Origin: Lepturacanthus savala
Taxonomy: Eukaryota; Chordata; Actinopteri; Scombriformes; Trichiuridae
Assembly (NCBI GenBank): GCA_030544235.1
Contig: CM060470.1
Span: forward strand, 27,355,598-27,419,597
DNA length: 64,000 bases
Reading direction: 5' to 3'
This document shows, piece by piece, positions 1-10,575 of this stretch. The number at the start of each line of letters is the position of its first letter. Position 1 is the first letter of the stretch. The translations under genes and the position numbers were made by a program. The notes under the pieces were generated by a model. It did no database searches, had not been told where the DNA came from, and saw nothing but the letters and a program-made list of their open reading frames with translations.

Positions 1-45
1 CCACCCAGCTCCTCACCCAACTCTATACCCAGCTCTATACCCAAC
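1..45. repeat. 12-bp minisatellite, left piece
   Basis: Tandem units of about 12 bp built on CCCAGCTCYAYA. The same family resumes at 301 and again at 8262, so this is one array later split by transposon insertions. It opens at the window edge, so its full length is unknown. Confidence 0.9.
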
Positions 46-300
46 TCAATTCAATTTTATTTATAGCCCAACATCACAACACAGTTGCCTCACTAGGCTT
101 CACAAAATTCAGTCAGTGACCCAGACATCCTCCGTCCTTAGACCCTCCTTCGTGGCAAGGAAAAACTCCAAAACCCAGTGGGAAAAAGGAGAAACCTCAG
201 GGAGAACCACAGTGAAGGAGAGATCCACTCCCATGGACTATAGAAAACCAGGACTGACAGACATGCATCTGATGATGAATTATCAGTCTGTGAGATGAAG
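46..300 (-). mobile_element. L2-type LINE 3' tail, antisense fragment
   Basis: This segment is the reverse complement of the 3' untranslated end of the L2-like LINE at 34390-34666, with a near-identical run through most of it. On the minus strand it ends in AATTGAATTG-like repeats and an AATAAA-type end, as teleost L2 elements do. It carries no coding capacity. It sits inside the 12-bp minisatellite, so it inserted after the array existed. Confidence 0.8.
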
Positions 301-650
301 AAAGCTCCTCACCCAGTTCTATACCTAGATCCCACCCAGTTCCACACCCATTTCTATACCCAGCTTCACAACTACCTTCTCACCCAGCTTTGTGACTACA
401 TCCTCACCCAGTTCCACACCCAGCTCCTCACACATCTCCCACCCAGCTCTGTACCCAGCTCCCACCCAGCTCTATACCCACCTCCTCACCCAGCTCCCAC
501 CTAGATCCCACCCAGCTCCACAACCAGCTCCCACCCAGCTCTATACCCAGCTCCTACCCAGCTCCACACCCAGCTCTATCCTGGGTATAGGGCTCCCCTC
601 CAGCTCCACACCTCTCTATCTATACCTATCTACCTACATCCTATACCGAC
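301..650. repeat. 12-bp minisatellite, second piece
   Basis: Continues the CCCAGCTCYAYA array after the L2 fragment. Because 12 is divisible by 3, it stays open in several frames and gives Pro-Ala-Pro-Thr-Gln type polypeptides that are artefacts. An inverted motif (CTATCC, TGG, GTATAG type) lies at 576-590. The array stops where the BEL/Pao LTR starts. Confidence 0.9.
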
Positions 651-940
651 TGTAGGAGCCAATATGAGTTTTTGTTGATTATTTTGTTTTTCCCTATGGT
701 GTGTATGTGAGTGAATGTATGTGGTGATGGACTGGGTGTGTCTAGCCCCATCTGGTGGACACCTGGAGGGTGGGTGGGGCCAGAGAGGGACAGAAAGCCA
801 TAAGACCCAGCAGTACTGCAGGCAGCGAGGTGGCTGGAAAGAGGCAACAGGTTCCTGACCGTGCTGGACCTGCAGTGCCCGTTGTTTTTTGCTACAATCA
901 AATTTCATTTGCTTGCAATAAATGCATCATTCAAACTGCA
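651..940 (+). mobile_element. BEL/Pao retrotransposon 5' LTR
   Basis: Begins TGTAGGAGCC directly at the edge of the minisatellite and ends near ...CAAACTGCA. It contains an AATAAA at about 917-922, close to the 3' end, as expected for an R/U5 boundary. It is followed by a leader and then a gag-like frame. No second copy is visible at the other end of the element, so the limits rest on the TG...CA ends and on position. The right end is uncertain by some tens of bases. Confidence 0.65.
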
Positions 941-1278
941 CGTGTCAAACCTAAGTTAAAACCAGCCACTAAAAGGAGTCAAATGGCGACTACAAAAGTC
1001 AGGAACCTGCCTTGGATGGATGAACAGGAATGAAAGGGGACCTTGGATGGAAAAGGCCGATGTAACAAAGAGGAACATGCAGGTACCACTCTGTTATTGG
1101 AAGGCCCAGGAGTGAATCTAAGTCAAATCTGACCAATCAGTATGTTTATTTTGAGATTTTGAAGGGAGTCCCGTTAAATGTTTCAGGACTAAAACGACTT
1201 GAGGAATATTGAGTTGTATTTTTTGAAAGAAAAGCACTTTAAGTTTGTAAAGCTAAACAAAGGTCTTTAGTTTCCAAT
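941..1278 (+). other. BEL/Pao leader between LTR and gag
   Basis: Untranslated stretch between the LTR and the first gag codon. It should hold the primer-binding site directly after the LTR, but I could not assign the tRNA. No other feature seen. Confidence 0.5.
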
Positions 1279-1971
1279 ATGGAGAGCAGTGCCACTGATT
1301 CGTTTGTTTCGTTACCTGTTGACTCTGAAAGGAAAGAGAAAATGTTTAAGTTAGAAAAGAAAAAAAAGGAAGCAAGAAATGCCAGAAGGAATAAGATTGC
1401 TTCTATGACTCACAAAATGAATAAAATAATTGAACTTATGTCTGATACAGCAAATCTGGAGGTTGTGAGGGGAAATTTACAGAAATATACAGAAATGGAA
1501 AAGGAGTTTAAAGGACTGCACAAACAAAACAATATAAACAAAAGTCAGAGATCTAAAGGTTCAATAGCAAGCTCAGATTCAGCTTATTTGGTGGCACAGG
1601 CCGAGAAGGCAGCACTTTTAGCCAAAGCTGCTTTTATAAAAGAAAGGCATAATCTAGAGAGCTAAGGAAAAAGAAGAAATAAGAAGACAGAAGGAGACTT
1701 TAAACTTTGAAGCTGAGTTGTCAGCTGTGAATGCCAAACTCGCAGTGTTGACTGGTGGTGAGGAGCAGGTGACTTCTACCCCAGCTGATGGCATGGAGGC
1801 ATATTTTGAGGATTGAGGTTTCTGAAAGGATGTTGTAATGCCATGTAAAAAATGGACTACATGAACGAACTAAACGTTGCCTCAACCTTAAAAGCCATTG
1901 TCATGAAATTACCCTTTAAGTTGCGGGACAAATGGCAGGCTAAAGCTCAGGAGATACTGGAGGGCAACAGC
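1279..1971 (+). pseudogene. BEL/Pao gag, N-terminal part (broken)
   Basis: The frame opens at ATG 1279 and runs 128 codons. It encodes a Lys/Glu-rich helical segment with a coiled-coil look, followed by an Ala/Lys-rich motif (EKAALLAKAA) typical of teleost BEL/Pao gag. The open frame stops at about 1665, but gag-like coding resumes in another frame (for example ELSAVNAKLAVL, then KAIVMKLPFKLRDKW near 1900). Frameshifts and stops are therefore present. Gag reading halts at 1971, where the hAT element is inserted, and resumes at 3263. Gag would form the retrotransposon particle; this copy cannot make a full protein. Confidence 0.75.
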
Positions 1972-3262
1972 CAGGGCCGCTTCTAAGGTTTTGGAGGCCC
2001 TAAGCTCAGCTTGTAGGGAGGTTTACTTGACCCTTCAGACACGTTGGATGGTTGTTGGCTGCTTACTGCACTGCTTGTTGATGGTTCATCATCTGGTTCA
2101 TCTTATTGCTGATGTGGTGGTCCGTGTATGTATTTGAGCATTGACCCTATGAATATGATTTAAATGAAAAAATATCTCATTAGTAAAACGTGAATAAAAA
2201 TACCCAAACCAAAAATATCATTTCATTATATTATGCTATATGGTAGCCTTTGTATTTCACAATGATAGGAGAAGGAGATAGAACCCTTAAATGACATTAA
2301 TATGGTAGGACAAAATCAAATACCTTAAAAATTAACATATTCTAATCCTACACATTAAACAAAACAATAGTGGCATTTTGTGAATGACCAAAGGTGGCCG
2401 AACATTTATTTGCACTACACACGACTTTAACACACCTTCTACAACACTGTGGCCAGATGTAAAATCATCCCCAACCACCACCCCCTCCCCTCCTCCTCCT
2501 CACTACCAGGACAGACTGGGAGTTATCCCCAACGACCCCTGGAGCAGAGAAAAGATGCTACAGCTGAATTTTATTCTCTGTCCAATCCTGTTTACAATTG
2601 GGCTAACCTAGCCTAGCTTGTCGAGTTTATCACACAACGCTGTTAGCAAAACAAACAAACACGGACTTACCAGAAAGGGACGCAAGTTCGTTATCTTTCT
2701 CTTTTTTCCTCTTTCGCTTTTCAGCTCCAGATTCATGGTGTCTCTTGGATGACATTCTCTCATTTCAATTGTCGAAGTTTTTAACTGAAGAAAATTGCTC
2801 ATTAAAGCTGTTTCAGAGCGTAGTAAGAAAAGTGGCTCCGAAGCTTTGTGCCGGTCATAAACGAACCGAGTCGTTGAAGTCAACGATCGAACTCTTTGAA
2901 TTGAAGATCTGACTCTTTGAAGTGAACGATAGGAGCCGGCTGTCCGTTGTGAGCAACAGAGGAGCTCAACGATCCGGCTCGTATTAGCAAGCTGAGCCAA
3001 AAGATTCAAATTCCCATCACTCGCTGTACCATTTCCAAACGACTTGCGGGGGTCTGAGTCTTTTAATTACGCAATAAATAACATTTAATTTTCCTGATTT
3101 CAGTGATGGTATAAAAAACTCCCGTAGAACTAATTAATATTTTTGCTATTTATTAGTATAATAATTATCTTTTTTTTCCCCCAATCTTAATTTTGGAGGC
3201 CCCTCCACTAGTTGGGGCCCTACGCTGGCTGCGTAGTCTGCGTGTACGGAGCGGCGGGCCTG
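1972..3262. mobile_element. Non-autonomous hAT-type DNA transposon in BEL gag
   Basis: A 1291-bp insertion flanked by a perfect 8-bp target duplication GCAACAGC (1964-1971 and 3263-3270). It starts CAGGGCCGC and ends GCGGGCCTG, giving imperfect terminal inverted repeats with the CA...TG ends of hAT elements. Subterminal GGAGGCCC motifs occur near both ends. Gag is in register across the insertion once one duplication copy is removed. Inside is a minus-strand exon resembling the start of a hAT transposase (2671-2755) but no catalytic region, so the element is an internal-deletion derivative. The 2100-2640 part is AT-rich with no coding signal. Confidence 0.85.
2671..2755 (-). pseudogene. First coding exon of a hAT (TTF/ZMYM1-like) transposase, remnant
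   Basis: On the minus strand an ATG at 2755 opens a short basic peptide (starting MSSKRHHESGAEKRKRKK) that runs into a good splice donor (CTG followed by GTAAGT) after 2671. Many fish hAT transposases of the TTF/ZMYM1-like type begin with a similar SKRK-HESGAEKRK segment. The downstream exons with the zinc finger and RNase-H fold are absent. The assignment rests on recognising this peptide and its intron, and on its place inside a hAT insertion. Confidence 0.55.
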
Positions 3263-4690
3263 GCAACAGCAAGATAACATTTGGAGATCTTGTTCAGTTC
3301 ATTGAGAGACAGGCAAAGATATGGTCTAACCCAATATTTGGTGGTATACAGGACAGGGTTGCAAGTAAAAATAAGCGGCCCAATACAAGCAAATCCATTT
3401 TTAGGCCTAAGCTTAATTATGCAACTAATCTGTCAACACTAGGTACCCCAGTGACTTCAAACTTGAACAGTGATGTCAATTCCCCATGTCTCAACTGTGA
3501 AGGCGCCCAAGGCCTCAATCAGTGCTCTGACTCCCAGAGAAAATCACACAGAGAAAAGTTGAACGTTTTAAAGGAAAAGGGTCTCTGCTTCGGTTGTTTA
3601 TGTAAAGGACACATAAGCAAAGACCGCAAAGGATGGCTGTCATGCAAAATCTGCAATCAAACACATCCCAGTGTGCTTCACATCAACTTTCAAGTTAAAA
3701 ATGAAGACTCAAAGTTGGCATGGTCACCACGTGTCAAGGAGGTATCATCCAATGTTTGTGGGCATAATGGGGCCAGTAACTCTAACTGTGCATTGTCAAT
3801 TTTACCTGTTCAAGTGAAGTCCGTTAAGGGCAACAAAATCATTGATACTTATGCTCTTCTCGATCCAGGCGGTTCAGCAACATTCTGCATGGAAACGCTG
3901 GCTCATACGTTGGGATTAACAGGAAAACCAACAAATGTGTTGCTGAGAACAATGTCACAGGAAAGACCTATCAGTAGTACATTATTAACAGGGCTCAAGG
4001 TGAGTGAACTTAAAGCTAACAACTTCATTCCCTTACCTGAAGTCTACACTCAAAGGTCCATGCTGGTAACAAAGTACAACATCCCCACAAAGGAGGACTT
4101 AAAAGAATGGTCCTACCTCACTGACCTTCAGTTACCACAAATAGACTCAGATTTTGACCTGCTCATTGGCATGAATGCAGTAAATGTGATGGAATCCTGG
4201 CAGGTAATCAATTCACAAGGAAGAGGGCCCTATGCTATAAGAACCATGATAGGATGGGTGATTAATGGCCCACTAGCAGGAAGCAGCGGTAAAGGTGTGG
4301 ACAAGGCCACAGTGACTGCCAATAGGATCTCCTTGGTTAACCTGCCAGAACTTCTGATAAGTCAGTACAACACTGATTTCAATGAGAAGGTCTATGATGA
4401 AAAAAATGAGATGTCAGTGGAGGACAAATGGTTCCTGAACATTGCTAATGAATCTGGTATGGTCAAGGCTGGCCATTATTGCATAAATTTACCTTTTAAA
4501 ATGGACAACATCATAATGCCTAACAATCATGTGATTGCAGAACAACGCCTTTTGAGTCTGAAAAGAAAGTTTGAAAAAAATCCAAACTATCAAAGGGAGT
4601 ACGCAGAGTTTCTTGGTGATGTCATTCACAAAAGTTATGCTGAAATTGTTCCCCCCACACAAGTGAACAGAACTGATGGCAGAAGTTTGG
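3263..4690 (+). pseudogene. BEL/Pao gag C-terminus and aspartic protease
   Basis: An uninterrupted frame of about 475 codons. It has the gag C-terminal segment (FGDLVQFIERQAKI), cysteine/histidine knuckle-like motifs at about 3487-3690 (CLNC, CFGCLCKGH, CKICNQTH), then the retroviral-type aspartic protease region with LLDPGGSATF at about 3859-3885. Related elements usually have D-x-G-S, so the final Gly is a departure. The conserved GRGPYAIRTMIGWVINGPL block follows at about 4216-4275. The apparent ATG at 3193 lies in the hAT terminus and is not the gene start. The frame closes at 4695, and the reverse transcriptase continues in another frame from about 4676, so there is a frameshift here. 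Confidence 0.8.
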
Positions 4691-6351
4691 TATAAACCTC
4701 ATCATGGGGTGTATCACCCAAAAAAGAAAACAATAAGAGTCATTTTTGATTGTGGTGCATCATTCCAGGGAACATCTCTCAACTCTGAACTAATCCAAGG
4801 CCCCAATCTGACGAACACACTGATAGGAGTGTTGACACGCTTTCGACAGGAACGAGTAGCAATAATGTCAGATATACAGGCCATGTTCCATCAGTTCAAT
4901 GTAATGGAAAGTGATACAGACTTCCTGCGATTTTTATGGTGGCCACAGGGAAACATAGATGTCCTGTACTTGAGGAATGTCGGATGACTGTTCACTTATT
5001 TGGAGCTGTCGCTTCACCCAGCATTGCCAACTTTGCACTCTGAAAGACTGCACAAGACAATGCAAACAGCTGAGGTAACAAGCACAATAATGGAAAACGT
5101 TTAAGTTGATGACTGTTTAAAATCTGTGCCCACAGAACAGGAAGCAGTGAAGCTGATCTCAAACCTCACCACAGTCTGCCATAAGGGAGGATTCCACTTG
5201 TCAAAGTGGATAAGCAACAGCAGAGCTGTCCTTGCTGCTGTCCCACCAGAAGACAGAGCTAAGGAGGTAAAGGAGTTGGACTTAAGCAAAGATCAATTGC
5301 CCATGGAACGAGCCCTAGGACTTCAATGGTGTGTACAATGTGACGCTTTCAAGTTCAACATCTCCATTAGTGACCACGCACATACCAGAAAGGGCATCCT
5401 ATCTGTGGTAAGCTCTATATACAATCCCATAGGCTATGTCTATTTATCTTGCCTGCCAAACTGTTGTTGCAGGAACTATGCCAACAGAACTTTGGATGGG
5501 ATGGAATCATTCCTCACACGCTAGTAGACCAGTGGACAAAGTGGACCAGTAGTCTATCACAGCTTGCAGACTTTGAAGTTCCACGCTGTTTCAAGCCGAA
5601 GGATTTTGGTGAGTTAGTGCGCAGCCAGATACACCACTTCTCTGATGCTAGTGAGCTAGGCTATGGAACAGTCAGCTACCTCAGAATGACAAATAAAGAA
5701 GGAAAGGTCCATATAGCATTCCTGATAGGCAAGGCAAGAGTAGCTCCATTAAAGCGGCAGACAATCCCAAGACTGGAGTTAGCTGCAGTAGCTTTATCAG
5801 TCAAAGTGGACAGAATGCTCAGAGCCAAAATACCACCACCAACAGACAAATCTGTGTTTTGGTCTGACGGTACCTCTGTCATAAAATACATTGCAAATGA
5901 CCACTTTCGCTTCCACACCTATGTTGCTAATAGGACATCTAGAATTAGAGAAGCCACACAAGTGTCCCAGTGGAGACATGTGGGCACAAAGCTAAACCCT
6001 GCTGATGACTGCTCTAGATGTTTGAGTGCAGAAAGGTTAATGAAAAAAAATGGACCAGAGTTTCTCTGGTCATCAGAAGAAAACTGGCCAAATGAACCAG
6101 TAAGCAGTATTCAACTTTGTGATGACCCAGACGTCAGAATGTCCATAACAGTGAACTCAATTATGCAGACCTGTGAGGAAAGGCCCACAGACAGGTTACT
6201 CAATCACTTTTCAGATTGGCTGAAGTTGAGAGTAGCTGTGGCATGGATCCTGAAAGTGAAGGATGCATTAAAACACAAGGTAAAAGCACTCAGAAGAACA
6301 CAACAAGAAACATATTGCAATCAGAAAGTATACAAGATTGGTCAAAGATAA
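4676..6351 (+). pseudogene. BEL/Pao reverse transcriptase and RNase H (broken)
   Basis: Reverse transcriptase motifs run through at least three frames. The block with VIFDCGASFQGTSLNSEL and then SDIQAMFHQF is at 4676-4940. The catalytic VDDCLKS is at 5105-5125. RT thumb and connection sequence follows at 5126-5450. RNase H (HHFSDASELGYGTVSY, PRLELAAVALSV, FWSDGTSVIKYI) lies at 5449-6350. A TAA stop (5102-5104) falls where the tyrosine of the usual Y-V-D-D active site should be, and the frame changes near 4985 and 5450. The enzyme would copy element RNA into DNA; this copy is dead. Confidence 0.85.
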
Positions 6352-6446
6352 CATGAAAAGATCAATAACAGTTGGCGAAAGGGCAGAGAACGTAATACCT
6401 ATGTATTACCTATGTATAGAAACAAAGTTTCCCACAAGAGATCAGG

Positions 6447-7989
6447 ATGCTCCAGGAGGGAGCATCCAGTGTGAAAAAAGGAAGCAGTATCTACAGGCTG
6501 CATCCCATGTTGGATGATGGCATCCTCAGAGTGGGTGGGCACTTGAGAAGAACAGCAATGCCAGAGAAAAGGAAACACCCTGCCATTCTGTCCAAAGACC
6601 ACCACGTGTCCACTCTAATCCTGCACCACATCCATATTGAAACTGGACATGGAGGAAGGAACCATATGTTATCCCAGGTACGAAAATCATACTGGATTAC
6701 TAATTGTAACTCTGCTGCATGAAAGGTTCTCTCTCACTGTGACCTGCAGAAAGAACAGAGCTAGGCCTGGCGAACAAAAGATGGCTGACCTGCCGAGTGA
6801 AAGACTTGCTGCAGATTTACCGCCATTCTCAAACGTTGGTCTTGACTACTTCGGCCCTTTTGAGGTGCAGCGGGGAAGAACCACACTAAAAAGTCTTTTA
6901 CCTTTTATGTCTTTTACATCTTTACCTGCATGACCAGCGGAGCGGTGCATCTGGAAATGGCCTGTTCTTTAACCACAGTGTAGCGAACGTAGAAATATTA
7001 GTATTTTTTATGTGTGAATTTCTTTATATTACATTTAATATCCATGTCATATTTTGTATATTCTTTGATTATTATGTGCATATTTTGTTGAAATTGTTTA
7101 ATTAATAACGTCACCTGATCACGTCAGCAGTTAAGTAATCAGTTGGTCATGTGATGTACTTGATGAAAACAGTAAGTCTTGTTTCTGAGTCGGTCCGCGC
7201 GTGCAAGCGGTGTATGTGAAGACAAAGGACTGAAATATTAAGAAATGAACTTCTAGCAACTCCTAACATTCTGGTTTGAGGCGTACATGGTATGGACATT
7301 TGAGTGAAATATTCTTGTGTTTTGTATATGTGTAGGTTATGTTTTTTGAGAGCAATAATATTTTATGTAGTAAGTTTTCAACATTTCAATGTTCACGGTG
7401 GCTGAGAGCGTTTGAAAACTGCTGTAATAAAATGTTTGAACCATCAGTTGGAGCGTGGCACATTTATTAACCAGTGAAGAAAAGTTGGGAGCAGCTATAC
7501 ATAGAATCATGCATCAATGCCATAAGAAGATTTCTTTGTTGAAGAGGTCAGGCACAGCACATAAGATCAGACAATGGCACTAACCTAGGTGCAGAGAGAG
7601 AATTGAGGGAAGCGCTCAGAACTTTAGACCAAAGAAAGATCCACCAAACTCTGATGAAAAAAGGAGTTCAGTGGAGCTTCAATCCTCCCACTGCGTCTCA
7701 CCATGGTGGGTTCTGGGAGTGCCTCATCAGAATGGTAAGGCATGTCTTACTTGCAGTCTTAAAGCAGCAAACATTAGACGAAGAAGGCCTGACCACTGTT
7801 TTCTGTGAAGTTAAAGCAATACTGAACAGCCGACTTATTACAAAGGTATCTGATGATCCTCAAGATCTAGAGGCCCTTACTCCAAATCATATACTTCTGC
7901 TCAGAACTAAACCACTTCTGCCCCCTGGAGACTTTTTTGAAAAACTGATCTGTACCACAGAAAACGCTGGAGACAGGTCCAGTACATAG
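6447..7989 (+). pseudogene. BEL/Pao integrase, split by an insertion
   Basis: The zinc-binding N-terminal domain is visible as HPAILSKDHHVSTLILHHIH and HGGRNHMLSQVRKSYW (6580-6700). The catalytic core begins with VGLDYFGPFEV (first acidic residue, about 6835-6870). After an inserted block (6980-7506) it resumes with HIRSDNGTNLGAE (second acidic residue, about 7557-7600) and HHGGFWECLIRMV (glutamate, about 7701-7740). All three catalytic acids of the DDE triad are thus still recognisable. Frame changes occur near 6720 and 6900, and a stop lies just after the insertion. Integrase would join the cDNA to the host chromosome. Confidence 0.85.
6980..7506. mobile_element. Solo LTR-like insertion in the integrase core
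   Basis: About 525 bp of non-coding DNA interrupts the integrase coding sequence between the ACCACAG at 6973-6979 and GAATCATGCATC. It begins TGTAGCGAACG and ends near GCTATACA, giving TGTA...TACA ends. An AATAAA lies at about 7425, near the 3' end. Flanks CACAG and CATAG could be a 5-bp target duplication with one mismatch. These are LTR features, but no coding region remains, so a solo LTR is the best reading. The family is unknown. Confidence 0.6.
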
Positions 7990-8262
7990 CAGAGTTATTT
8001 TGGAAAAGATGGCTGCTCGAATATCTCCCTCTCCTGCAAGAGCGACAGAAATAGACAAGGACCAAAAGAAACTTCATCCCCGGGGACATCATCCTTGTAG
8101 CAGACCACACTGCCCCTTGTGGCTCCTGGCTACTGGGTAGAATCATAGAGGCCAAATCTGATGCCAAAGACCATGTCCGTGTGGTAAAGGTGTGTACAAA
8201 AACAAATGTCCTGGAGAGGCCTATGAACAAATTCTGCCTGATTTTGGAGGGTGATGATTCCC
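7990..8262 (+). pseudogene. BEL/Pao C-terminal domain (DUF5641-like)
   Basis: After the integrase core, coding continues out of frame through a segment with RQVQYIAELFWKRW, then PGDIILVADHTAPCGSWLLG and VRVVKV. This is the C-terminal domain that follows integrase in BEL/Pao elements. It ends with the terminal LILEGDD motif just before the minisatellite resumes at 8262. The expected 3' untranslated region and 3' LTR are missing. Confidence 0.75.
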
Positions 8263-9490
8263 AGCTGTACCCAGCTCCCACCCAGCATCACAACAGCTGC
8301 TCATGCAGATCTATACCCAGCTCCTCACCGAGCTCTATACCCAGCTCCCACACTCAGCTCCTCACCTATCTCCAGCATCACAACAGCTGCTCATGCAGAT
8401 CTATACCCAGCTCCTCACCCAGCTCTATACCCAGCTTCCACACTCAGCTCCTCACCCATCTCCAACCCAGCTATATACCCAGCTCCACACCCAGCTCCTC
8501 ACCCAGATCTAAACCCAGCTCCTCACCCAGCTCCAACCCAGCTATATACCCAGCTCCACACCCAGCTCCTCACCCAGCTCCAACCCAGCTATATACCCAG
8601 CTCCACACCCAGCTCCTCACCCAGATCTAAACCCAGCTCCTCACCCAGCTCCACACCCAGCTCTATACTCAGCTCCCACCCAGCTCCTCACCCAGCTCTA
8701 GACCCAGCTGTATACCAAGCTCCACACCCAGCTCTATACCCAGCTCTATACGCAGCTCTATACTGGGTATAGAGCTCCCATCCAGCTCCACACTCCGCTC
8801 TATACCCTCCCAGCTCTATACCAAGTACTATACCCAGCTTCATACCCAGCTCCTCACCCAGCTCCACACCCAGCTCTATATCCAGCTCCAAACCCAGTTC
8901 CATACCCAGGTCCATACCCAGCTCCTCACCCAGGTCCCAACCAGCTCTATACCCAGCTCCACATCCATCTCCTCACCCAGCTCTATACCCAGTTCCCACC
9001 CAGCTCCACACTCAGCTCTATACCCAGCTCCCACCAAGCTCCTCGTTCAGCTCTATAACCAGCACCTAGCTCTGTGCCGAGCTCCTCACCAATTCTATTC
9101 CCGGCTATATACAAAGCTCTACACCTAGCTCCCCACGCAGCTGTATACCCAGCTCTATACCCAGCTCCCACCCAGCTCCTCACCCAGCTCCTCACCCACC
9201 TCCACACCCAGCTACTCACCCAGCTCTATATCCAGCTCTATACACAGCTCCCACCCAGCTCTATACCCAGCTTCTCACCTAGCTCCCACCAAGCTCCCAC
9301 CCAGCTCTATACTGGGTATAGAGTTCCCACCCAGCTCCACACTCTGCTCTATACCCACCCATCTCTATACCAAGCTCTATACCCAGCTACAGACCCAGCT
9401 CTATATCCAGCTCCAAACCCAGCTCTATACCCAGCTCCCACCCAGTTCCATACTCAGCTCTATACCCACCTCCCATCAAGCTCCCAAACA
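8262..9490. repeat. 12-bp minisatellite, main block
   Basis: About 100 variant copies of CCCAGCTCYAYA-type units, the same family as at 1-650. Longer higher-order duplications occur, for example the block at 8285-8400 is repeated at 8373-8470. Inverted motifs reading GCTCTATAC-TGG-GTATAGAGC lie at 8755-8775 and, slightly changed, at 9305-9323. Confidence 0.95.
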
Positions 9491-9762
9491 GGTCAGCTAC
9501 TTTCCCAGGTTAGGTATGGTGTACAGGTTTACAACTTTCTTGTCATTACAACAGGAACCTGGTAAAATCATTAAACAGTTGGAAGGAAGTTCACATCTTG
9601 GTCAAGTCAACAGCTGCAACATCTCCATTGTCCACCTGGAAGATAACTCAGTGCAGAGCAAGACACACACACAAACTTATACTGTCATGTTATGCAGAAC
9701 AAAAAAAAATAATGTAAATTAGTAAATATGAGATAACATACGCATAATTCTAACACTTCACA
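9491..9762. other. Unique stretch between two minisatellite blocks
   Basis: About 270 bp of non-repetitive sequence between two pieces of the same array. It holds a short CACACACA run near 9664 and no coding signal. It may be an insertion into the array, but no target duplication or terminal repeats were seen. Confidence 0.5.
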
Positions 9763-9895
9763 CCCAGCACTATACCCAGCTCTATACCCAGCTCCACACC
9801 CAGTTCTATACCCCAATCTATACTGGGTATAGAGCTCCCACCCAGCTCCACACTCAGCTCCATAGCCAGCTCCATAACCACCTCCAAACTCATGT
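9763..9895. repeat. 12-bp minisatellite, right outlier
   Basis: Short block of the same CCCAGCTC family, again with the inverted CTATAC-TGG-GTATAG motif (9817-9833), ending at CCTCCAAACTCATG. Confidence 0.9.
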
Positions 9896-10202
9896 CCTAA
9901 TATGGTCACAGAGAGATATTTCTAGCTAAGATAAACAAGATGGTGATGAATAAGCATCACAACATGAGTCCATAAAACAATGTGATGCAGGCCATGCTCT
10001 TTATTTATACAGACTCTGACACTATGAGTCATACTCTGTTCAGCTCATACAGCTGTGAAACAAAGGGTAAAATCTCTAATGCAAAGTTAGATGGTACCAT
10101 CAAGATACCAAAGAATTTAGAATTTCTCTTCTTCCTCTTCTTTCAAATAATACAGCCTGCAAAATGTCCTCTGCAAAGTGATTTGCAGAGGACACCTGCT
10201 GC
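9896..10202. other. Non-coding spacer with a perfect hairpin
   Basis: No gene seen. A perfect inverted repeat (TGTCCTCTGCAAA, 4-base loop, TTTGCAGAGGACA) lies at 10165-10194, directly before the SINE copy. Confidence 0.6.
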
Positions 10203-10575
10203 TGTGGGCGACATGGTGGTACAGGGGTTAGTGCTGTTGCCTCACAGCAAGAAGGTTGCAGGTTCAAGACCTCCTTGTTACTGGTTTTGGGCTTTTCTGT
10301 GTGGAGTTTGCATGTTCTCCCTGTGTCTGCGTGGGTTTTCACCAGGTACTCCAGCTTCCTCCCACAGTCCAAAAACATGCTGAGGTTAATTGGCGACTCT
10401 AAATTGCCTGTATGTGTGAGTTTGTGAGTGAATGGCGTGTGTGCCCCACGATTGGCTGGCGACCATCTGTGGTGTATCCCTGCCTCTCGCCATAATGTGC
10501 TGGGATTGGCTCCAACAGACCCCTGTGACCCTAATGAGGAATAAGCAGGTATAGAAGATGACTGACTGACTGACA
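10203..10575 (+). mobile_element. tRNA-like SINE, copy 1
   Basis: Begins GGGCGACATGGTGGTACAGG, with an A-box-like segment (GGTACAGGGGTTAGTGC) and a B-box-like GGTTCAAGACC at about 10260-10270. It then has the conserved teleost body (GTGTGGAGTTTGCATGTTC, CTCCCACAGTCC, AACATGCTGAGGTTAATTGG) and ends in a short GACT tandem tail (about 10559-10575). The reverse-complement copy at 29614-29964 matches across nearly the whole length. The pol III boxes suggest tRNA ancestry; the family name is not certain to me. Confidence 0.75.

Noticed and set aside
3193..3262. ATG at 3193 as the start of the BEL 500-codon frame
   Set aside because: These codons are in the hAT terminal sequence; gag coding resumes only at 3263.
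8181..9565. Pro-Ala-Pro-Thr-Gln-Leu-Tyr repeat frames
   Set aside because: A 12-bp tandem repeat read in frame; the same sequence is open in other frames.
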